Under the pieces are notes generated by a model that was given only the letters and a program-made list of their open reading frames with translations, did no database searches and was not told the DNA's origin. Positions 27,986 through 32,486 of a stretch of DNA of 32,486 nucleotides are shown here, one piece after another. Location: positions 1 to 32,486 of the forward strand of contig CAYYZO010000049.1 of the NCBI GenBank assembly GCA_964476185.1, in the 5' to 3' direction. Within the stretch, counting starts at the first letter, position 1. Each line of letters begins with the position of its first letter. A program made the position numbers and the translations under genes. Source of the stretch: DATNBU01 sp964476185 (GTDB lineage Bacteria; Desulfobacterota; Binatia; UBA1149; CAITLU01).

Positions 27986-28540
27986 TCAGATCCTGGTGCC
28001 GGGCACGAAGTAGAACGGAGCCGGCCGCAGCATGACCACGGGCAGCGGCAGCATCGTGTGCCCCGGCTCGAACGTCGACGTGGCGACCGTGTCGTAGAGC
28101 ACGATGAACGGATCGCGCATCATCGACATCTGCTTGGTCAGGCCCATGTGGACGGGCATGCGCAGCTTGCCGTCGAAGCGGAACGGGCCGGCGAGCGCCG
28201 CGACGGGCTCCATCTTGCGATTCTGCTCGTGCTGGTCGTACTCGACCGGCTCCTCCGCCGGCGGCGTCAGGTGCAGGGCGATGATCTTCGGCACGGCGAC
28301 GTGGATCTCGCGGTGCTGCTCGACCACGGGAGCGCCTGCACCGGTGCCCCGCACCACCGTCGCGTCGTAGATCGAGGCGTAGTCGGGCAGGCCGGGAAGC
28401 CGAAGCCACGCGCTCACGCGGACCATCTGCCGGGTCACGAGCGTGCCGCGGATCACGGCTTTCGCCGTGTAGACCGAAACCGCCGTCGCCTTGTCGTCGC
28501 CTTCGAGCGTGTAGCTGCCCGAGGTGGCCATCGCTGTCAT
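27986..28540 (-). CDS. Conserved-looking cytoplasmic protein of unknown function
   Basis: The 184-residue product has no signal peptide or membrane segment. The first 80 residues alternate hydrophobic and polar positions as beta strands do (VSVYTAKAVIRGTLVTRQMVRVSAWL, with an IYDATVV strand later). The end is proline-rich and hydrophobic (MLPLPVVMLRPAPFYFVPG). The opening strands resemble small beta-barrel domains of unknown function found beside signalling genes, but I cannot assign a family. The start at 28540 is supported by AAGGGGG six bases upstream; a second ATG three codons in is possible. It appears to be a single gene, convergent with the repeat protein. Confidence 0.6.
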   Translation of the reverse strand: MTAMATSGSYTLEGDDKATAVSVYTAKAVIRGTLVTRQMVRVSAWLRLPGLPDYASIYDATVVRGTGAGAPVVEQHREIHVAVPKIIALHLTPPAEEPVEYDQHEQNRKMEPVAALAGPFRFDGKLRMPVHMGLTKQMSMMRDPFIVLYDTVATSTFEPGHTMLPLPVVMLRPAPFYFVPGTRI

Positions 28541-28599
28541 GAGGAACCCCCTTTTTCCGGCCGCCCCCGACGACCGCGCCCGATGTCCGGGACGGGGGC

Positions 28600-28628
28600 A
28601 TTATGTCGGGTTCCTACCGGGGCGGGAA
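28600..28628 (-). promoter_or_regulatory. Candidate promoter of the unknown gene at 28540
   Basis: On the minus strand CATAAT (28605-28600, five of six to -10) follows TTCCCG (28628-28623, three of six to -35) after 17 bases. A leader of about 50 bases would precede the ATG at 28540. The -35 overlaps one arm of a 7-bp inverted repeat, GGGTTCC/GGAACCC (28608-28614 and 28625-28631), a possible operator. The rest of the 28541-28784 gap shows nothing else I can support. Confidence 0.35.
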
Positions 28629-28784
28629 CCCCACGGCCCATCGAAAGGCACAGGACTCGTCGCGAGAGGAACTGCGGGGTCCGAGTGCCTTCGGCTCGCT
28701 CCCCGAACGGCCGTCGTCCGATCGCAGGGGCGATCCGCGCCGTGCGGTCTTCCGGCGGTGGCGAGATCGCGACGACGCGGGAGG

Positions 28785-29510
28785 TCAGCGCGCCGCGGCT
28801 GCGGCGGCCGAGAACTGAGGGGTGTATTCGGGCGGATCGTCGACGTTCAACTGGCGGCGGACCTCGGCAAGGGGGCGGTCGAGGAGTCGCTCCCAATCGG
28901 CCGCGACCAGCGACCCGGCGCGTCGCCCGCGGCGGAAACCCTCGCGGACCAGCGGGATCACCTCGCGGCAGCCTTCGCGCCACCGGCGGACCGCGGCCAT
29001 CAGGACGATGAAGCCGATGCCGTGGTTGCGGGTCTGCGCGTACGTGAACGCGAGCAGCGCGTGTTCGCCGAACAGGTCGCGCTGGTATCCGGTGACGACG
29101 TGCCAGAGGTCGTGCGTGTCGCGAAGCCGGTTGCTGAGCACGCGCGCGCGATCATCGAGGAAGTCCGGCTCGTCCAGTTCCTCGCCGCTCGCGTCGACGA
29201 GGCCCTCCGCACTGATGTTCTCGGTGTCGAGGAAGCGGGCGTACTCGCGCCCGAGCGTGCCCTCGGGAAGCGCCCGCAACTCGTCCCGGCGCTGCAGCGT
29301 CGGGAGGATGTCGCGTCGTTCGTCGAGGATCCTGCGGCCGGTCGGGTTCGCCATCACGCGCTGGAACAAGCGCTCGAAACTGGAGCCGGTCAGCGCACGG
29401 ATGATGTCGAAGACGAGGGCGGTGTCGTCGGGGTCGGCCAGGAGCGTGCGCATGCAGCGCATCGCGCGCAGGGGCTGGATCGGGCGGGGGACGACGCCGC
29501 GCGTGCTCAT
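28785..29510 (-). CDS. Coq4-family protein
   Basis: The 241-residue product carries the diagnostic Coq4 motif H133-D134-L-W-H137 followed by 11 residues and Glu149 (HDLWHVVTGYQRDLFGE), which binds a metal ion in this family. Coq4 organises the ubiquinone-synthesis complex in mitochondria and has been linked to ring oxidative decarboxylation. Bacterial relatives often lie outside ubiquinone operons and have unassigned roles. No signal peptide is present. The start at 29510 is chosen because GGAGG lies 8 bases upstream; an in-frame ATG at 29558 lacks a ribosome site and would fall inside the operator. The promoter carries the same operator as the monooxygenase gene, so it is probably controlled by the adjacent TetR regulator and works in the same pathway. 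Confidence 0.85.
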   Translation of the reverse strand: MSTRGVVPRPIQPLRAMRCMRTLLADPDDTALVFDIIRALTGSSFERLFQRVMANPTGRRILDERRDILPTLQRRDELRALPEGTLGREYARFLDTENISAEGLVDASGEELDEPDFLDDRARVLSNRLRDTHDLWHVVTGYQRDLFGEHALLAFTYAQTRNHGIGFIVLMAAVRRWREGCREVIPLVREGFRRGRRAGSLVAADWERLLDRPLAEVRRQLNVDDPPEYTPQFSAAAAAAR

Positions 29511-29558
29511 CGCTGGGGCCTCCGAAGCGGCCGGCTGCATCCCGTGCGCCGGCGCCAT

Positions 29559-29601
29559 TTACGTAGCACGGCTATGTATCGTCCGGGCGCGCGGCTGTCA
29601 A
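29559..29601 (-). promoter_or_regulatory. Promoter-operator of the Coq4-like gene (TetR site 1)
   Basis: Read on the minus strand, TTGACA (29601-29596) is followed after exactly 17 bases by TACATA (29578-29573). The palindrome-like operator, plus-strand TTACGTA-N7-TATGTAT (29559-29579), covers the -10. The -35 overlaps the tetR stop codon. Spacing and sequence match site 2 upstream of the monooxygenase. Confidence 0.65.
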
Positions 29602-30239
29602 CGCGCCTTCGTGCGCGGTCGCGTTCGCGCCGTGGGGGCCGCCACAGGTCGCGGGCGTTTCTGCAGGTGCGGCGTGAGCAGGTAGCGCATCGCATCGACG
29701 AGAGCGTCGAGGTCGCGCGCCGATCCCTTGCGGGCCACCTCGAGTCCCGCCTCGGTCATCGCTCCCATCAGCAGCAGCCCGAGCGGGCGGCGGGGGCGGT
29801 CCTCGACCACGCCCTCCTCGACGAGGCTCTCGAGCCCCTCCATCATCGTCGCGGCCCCGCGGCGTCGTTCGATCGCGTGCCACTCGGCCTCGCCGAGCAC
29901 CACGGGACCCTCGAGCATCACGATCCGGTGGAAGTCCTTTCGCCGCGCGAACTCGAGGTAGGCGCGAAATCCCACCAGGAAGGCCTCCAGGCCGCCGGTT
30001 TCCCCGGCGCTCTCGCGCACGTGCGCGTCCAGCTCCGCCTCGAGCTGCTCGAACACCTTCTGGAACAGTCCGGTCTTGCCGTCGAAATGGTGGAAGAGCG
30101 CCCCGACGGTCACTCCGGCCGCGCCGGCGATCTCGCCGGTCGTGGTGGCCGCGTAGCCGTTCGTCGCGAAGAGCTTGCGCGCGGCCCGCAGGATGTCGGC
30201 GCGCGTCGCGGCGGCATCGGCAGCGGTTCGTCTGGCCAT
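29598..30239 (-). CDS. TetR/AcrR-family transcriptional repressor
   Basis: The 213-residue product has the N-terminal TetR helix-turn-helix (about residues 13-58: RADILRAARKLFATNGY, TTTGEIAGAAGVTVGALFHHF, then DGKTGLF). A helical ligand-binding domain follows, and a basic tail (RPRPVAAPTARTRPRTKAR). TetR repressors release DNA when a small molecule binds the C-terminal domain. GGGGAAG lies 6 bases before the ATG at 30239. The gene is divergent from an EthA-like monooxygenase and upstream of the Coq4-like gene. Two matching operators flank it, one about 50 bases upstream of its own start, so autoregulation and control of both neighbours are likely. The inducer may be a ketone, lipid or quinone-like substrate of the monooxygenase (inference). 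Confidence 0.93.
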   Translation of the reverse strand: MARRTAADAAATRADILRAARKLFATNGYAATTTGEIAGAAGVTVGALFHHFDGKTGLFQKVFEQLEAELDAHVRESAGETGGLEAFLVGFRAYLEFARRKDFHRIVMLEGPVVLGEAEWHAIERRRGAATMMEGLESLVEEGVVEDRPRRPLGLLLMGAMTEAGLEVARKGSARDLDALVDAMRYLLTPHLQKRPRPVAAPTARTRPRTKAR

Positions 30240-30266
30240 CGGTCGCTTCCCCGGGGGCGCGCGTCG

Positions 30267-30309
30267 TTGACAGCCGCCAATCGCCCCGTTACGTAGCTAC
30301 GTTATGTAA
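30267..30309 (+). promoter_or_regulatory. Promoter-operator of the monooxygenase gene (TetR site 2)
   Basis: A perfect TTGACA (30267-30272) is followed after 17 bases by TACGTA (30290-30295). The operator TTACGTA-N7-TATGTAA (30289-30309), with one mismatch between its 7-base arms, covers the -10. It shares TTGACAGCCGC, the spacer length and TACRTAGC with site 1. The weak -10 is probably constrained by overlap with the operator. Confidence 0.68.
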
Positions 30310-30377
30310 AAGGCGGAGCCGGCGCTTCCGGTTCCGCGCGCGGGGCGCGCCGCGCACCCGCGACGGAGGAATTGCCC

Positions 30378-31910
30378 ATGAGCCGACCGACTGCACAAGC
30401 GCAGCCCTCCGCCGCGTCGCCGACCGAACACGTCGACGTGCTGATCGTCGGCGCGGGGCTGTCCGGGATCGGCGCCGCCTGGCACCTGCGGAAACGCTGC
30501 CCCCACCGCACGTTCGCGATCCTCGAGGGCCGCGACGCGATCGGCGGCACCTGGGACCTGTTCCGCTATCCCGGCATTCGCTCCGACAGCGACATGTACA
30601 CCCTCGGCTACTCGTTCAAGCCCTGGACGAACCCCAGGGCGATCGCCGACGGGGAGTCGATCCTGCGCTACATCCGGGAGACGGCCGAGGAGAACGGCAT
30701 CGATCGACACATCCGCTTCGGCCACCGCGTCGTCCGCGCCGACTGGTCGAGCGCGGACGCGCGATGGACCGTCGAGGCCGAGCGCGACGGTCTTCCCGTC
30801 CGGCTCACGTGCAGCTTCCTGTTCGTCTGCTCCGGGTACTATCGCTACTCCGAGGGCTACACGCCGGAGTTCGACGGCCTCGAGCGCTTCGGCGGCCGCG
30901 TCGTCCATCCGCAGCGATGGCCGGAAGACCTCGACTACCGCGGAAAGCGCGTGGTCGTGATCGGAAGCGGCGCGACGGCCGTCACGCTGGTCCCGGCCAT
31001 GGCGCGAGACGCCGCGCACGTGACGATGCTGCAGCGTTCCCCGACGTACGTCGTGTCGAGGCCGGGAAGCGACGCGGTCGCCGACTGGCTGCGCGCGCGC
31101 TTGCCGGCGCGGTGGGCGTACACGCTGACGCGCTGGAAGAACGTGCTGATCCAGCTCGCGTTCTACAAGCTGGCGCGCTCCAGGCCCGAGAAGGTTCGCC
31201 GCGGGCTGCTCGCCCGCGTCCGCGAGGCGCTCGGTCCCGACTACGACGTCGCGACGCACTTCACGCCGAAGTACCAGCCGTGGGACCAGCGCCTGTGCCT
31301 CGTGCCGGACGACGACCTGTTCGCGGCGATCCGCTCGGGGGCCGCTTCGGTCGTGACCGACCGCATCCGGTCGTTCACGGAGAAGGGGGTCCTGCTCGAG
31401 AGCGGGCGCCAGCTGGAGGCGGACGTCGTGGTGACGGCGACCGGCCTCGTCCTCGAGTTGTTCGGCGGAATGAAGGTGGCGGTCGACGGCAAGGACGTCG
31501 ATTTCAGCCGGACGGTTTCCTACAAGGGCATGATGTACGGCGGGGTGCCGAACTTCGCGTCGGCGTTCGGCTACACGAACGCCTCGTGGACGCTGAAATG
31601 CGACCTGACCTGCGAGTACGTGTGCCGGCTTCTGAATCACATGCAGCGAAGCGGAGCCGTGCAGGCGACGCCGCGAGCGCCCGAGCAGATGGAGACCGCG
31701 CCGTGGCTCGATTTCACGTCCGGCTACGTCGTGCGGGCGATGGACCGTTTCCCGCGGCAGGGCACGCGCGCGCCGTGGCGGCTGTACCAGAACTACGCCC
31801 GCGACCTGCTCCTGATCCGCTGGTCGCCGATCGAGGACGGCACGCTGGAACTGCGCCGCCCGGGCAGCGGCTCCGACGCCGCGGCCGAGGCCGGAAGGGA
31901 AGCGGCCTGA
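30378..31910 (+). CDS. Flavin-dependent Baeyer-Villiger-type monooxygenase (EthA-like)
   Basis: The 510-residue product is a class B flavoprotein monooxygenase that would use FAD, NADPH and O2. The FAD-binding Rossmann motif G25-AGLSG30 and the NADPH-binding G196-SGATAV are present. The Baeyer-Villiger fingerprint F171-GGRVVHPQRW181-P fits FxGxxxHxxxW exactly. IGGTWDLFRYPGIRSDSDMY and the C-terminal TKCDL-like LKCDLTCEYVCRLL resemble EthA of mycobacteria. These enzymes oxidise ketones to esters or lactones, or oxidise sulfur and nitrogen; the substrate is unknown. GGAGGA ends 7 bases before the ATG, which fixes the start over an upstream TTG. The divergent TetR gene and operator parallel the ethA-ethR arrangement. 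Confidence 0.92.
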   Translation: MSRPTAQAQPSAASPTEHVDVLIVGAGLSGIGAAWHLRKRCPHRTFAILEGRDAIGGTWDLFRYPGIRSDSDMYTLGYSFKPWTNPRAIADGESILRYIRETAEENGIDRHIRFGHRVVRADWSSADARWTVEAERDGLPVRLTCSFLFVCSGYYRYSEGYTPEFDGLERFGGRVVHPQRWPEDLDYRGKRVVVIGSGATAVTLVPAMARDAAHVTMLQRSPTYVVSRPGSDAVADWLRARLPARWAYTLTRWKNVLIQLAFYKLARSRPEKVRRGLLARVREALGPDYDVATHFTPKYQPWDQRLCLVPDDDLFAAIRSGAASVVTDRIRSFTEKGVLLESGRQLEADVVVTATGLVLELFGGMKVAVDGKDVDFSRTVSYKGMMYGGVPNFASAFGYTNASWTLKCDLTCEYVCRLLNHMQRSGAVQATPRAPEQMETAPWLDFTSGYVVRAMDRFPRQGTRAPWRLYQNYARDLLLIRWSPIEDGTLELRRPGSGSDAAAEAGREAA

Positions 31911-31923
31911 ACGTCCCGGGCCA

Positions 31924-31940
31924 GGGTCGGAATCTGACCC
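31924..31940. repeat. Short palindromic motif GGGTC-N7-GACCC
   Basis: GGGTCGGAATCTGACCC forms a 5-bp stem with a 7-base loop, 13 bases after the monooxygenase stop. Near-identical GGGTC...GACCC motifs are familiar as dispersed intergenic elements in several proteobacterial genomes. Only this copy is clear in the window. It may act as a weak transcript-end hairpin. Confidence 0.45.
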
Positions 31941-32050
31941 CGGCTTCTGCGAACGTCGCTGGAACGCCGACCCGCCGGCGTGCCCGTCCGTGCGTTCGCT
32001 TGGGCGAAGCCGCCGGGCAAGCCTGCGTCACGTCCTCCGGAGGCCCTTCG

Positions 32051-32353
32051 ATGACCGCTACGCTCCTCGCCCTGATGCTCCTGCTGGTTCCAACGGCGGC
32101 GACGGCCGGCACGGCCTGCTGGACGATCGAGGATCCCGACCAGAGGGCCTACTGCCGTGCGCAGCAGTCGAGCAGCGCGGGCGACTGCACGACGATCTCG
32201 GACCACGCGCTCCGCCAGACCTGCCGCGCGAGGGTCACGTCGAACCCCAACCCGTGCAATTCGGTGACGGGGCAGTGGGAACGACAGAAGTGCCGCGACG
32301 AGGCCGCGCGCCGCGCCGGGAACGATCCGCGTGCGCCCGGGAAGTCGAAATGA
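32051..32353 (+). CDS. Small secreted protein with three Cx11CR repeats
   Basis: The 100-residue product has a signal peptide (TLLALMLLLVPTAATA, cleavage near 19-20). The mature part has exactly six cysteines in three tandem units: C23-C35, C46-C58 and C69-C81, each C followed by 11 residues and CR, with a strict 23-residue period. Each unit keeps an Arg three residues before its second Cys (DQRAYC, ALRQTC, WERQKC). Paired disulfides per repeat are likely if it is exported. I recognise no family. GGAGG 7 bases before the ATG fixes the start. The stop overlaps the ATG of the next gene (ATGA), so the two are probably translationally coupled. Confidence 0.75.
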   Translation: MTATLLALMLLLVPTAATAGTACWTIEDPDQRAYCRAQQSSSAGDCTTISDHALRQTCRARVTSNPNPCNSVTGQWERQKCRDEAARRAGNDPRAPGKSK

Positions 32354-32486
32354 GGCGCGCGCTCCCGGTTGCCGCTCTCGTCGTGCTTGCCGCCGCGGCG
32401 GCGGCGATGAAGCCGGCTCGCGACGGGCTCGAGGTCGCCACCGGCTACGCCGCCAAGCTGACGTGTTCGCTGACGCGCAACTCGGG
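32350..32486 (+). CDS. Exported protein, 5' part only; possibly a beta-lactamase-family serine hydrolase
   Basis: The first 45 codons are visible and run off the window. They encode a signal-like hydrophobic segment (ALPVAALVVLAAAAAA) and then ATGYAAKLTCSLTRNS. A GYAAK..CS segment after the signal occurs in exported serine hydrolases of the beta-lactamase/6-aminohexanoate-hydrolase type, so that is the best guess, at low confidence. The SxxK motif would lie beyond the window. Its ATG overlaps the stop of the Cx11C-repeat gene. Confidence 0.45.
   Translation, partial: MRRALPVAALVVLAAAAAAMKPARDGLEVATGYAAKLTCSLTRNS

Noticed and set aside
28524..30296. Plus-strand open frame of 590 codons across the Coq4 and TetR region.
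   Set aside because: It is antisense to two genes with recognisable families and ribosome sites, and it shows no domain.

Overview
This is a gene-dense stretch of a very GC-rich bacterial chromosome, with strong G/C preference at third codon positions. LptD shows that the cell is a diderm that builds LPS. A Coq4-type protein, an EthA-like flavin monooxygenase and a single-chain biotin-dependent acyl-CoA carboxylase suggest an aerobic, lipid-metabolising organism. The trpB-trpA-folC-lptD order recalls deltaproteobacterial-type lineages (Myxococcota, Binatota and relatives), but I cannot fix the taxon from this window. I found no rRNA, tRNA, CRISPR array, insertion sequence or phage gene.

Layout. 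(1) 1-8584, plus strand: a compact run of trpB (3' end), trpA, folC, lptD and a fused biotin carboxylase/BCCP/carboxyltransferase, with overlapping genes from folC onward. (2) 8720-15582, plus strand: a GT39-like membrane glycosyltransferase with a TPR tail, then two tandem ATP/ADP-type nucleotide transporters. The second transporter is fused to a helical-repeat region and a cyclic-nucleotide-binding domain. (3) 15595-22537: two divergent two-gene operons whose products all appear to carry export signals. Leftward are a class A beta-lactamase-like serine hydrolase and an atypical kinase-like protein. Rightward are a dikinase with the domain order of glucan,water dikinases and an L,D-transpeptidase-like protein. 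(4) 22670-25818, minus strand: a GH3 beta-glucosidase coupled to a cupin-VanX lipoprotein. (5) 25950-28540: small membrane, secreted and unknown genes around a bidirectional terminator and an AT-rich regulatory interval. (6) 28785-31910: a TetR-controlled module (Coq4-like protein, TetR, EthA-like monooxygenase) with two near-duplicate promoter-operators. (7) 32051-32486: a secreted Cx11C-repeat protein and the start of another exported protein.

The most interesting part is 10.8-22.5 kb. Two nucleotide transporters sit beside two exported proteins that look ATP-dependent (a kinase-like fold and a GWD-like dikinase) and two exported peptidoglycan-type enzymes. My inference is a possible system for phosphorylating an envelope polymer outside the cytoplasm, with the transporters supplying nucleotide. 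This is a hypothesis from gene content and motifs only. The second strongest signal is the pair of matched TetR promoter-operators at 29559-29601 and 30267-30309, which define a small regulon by sequence alone.
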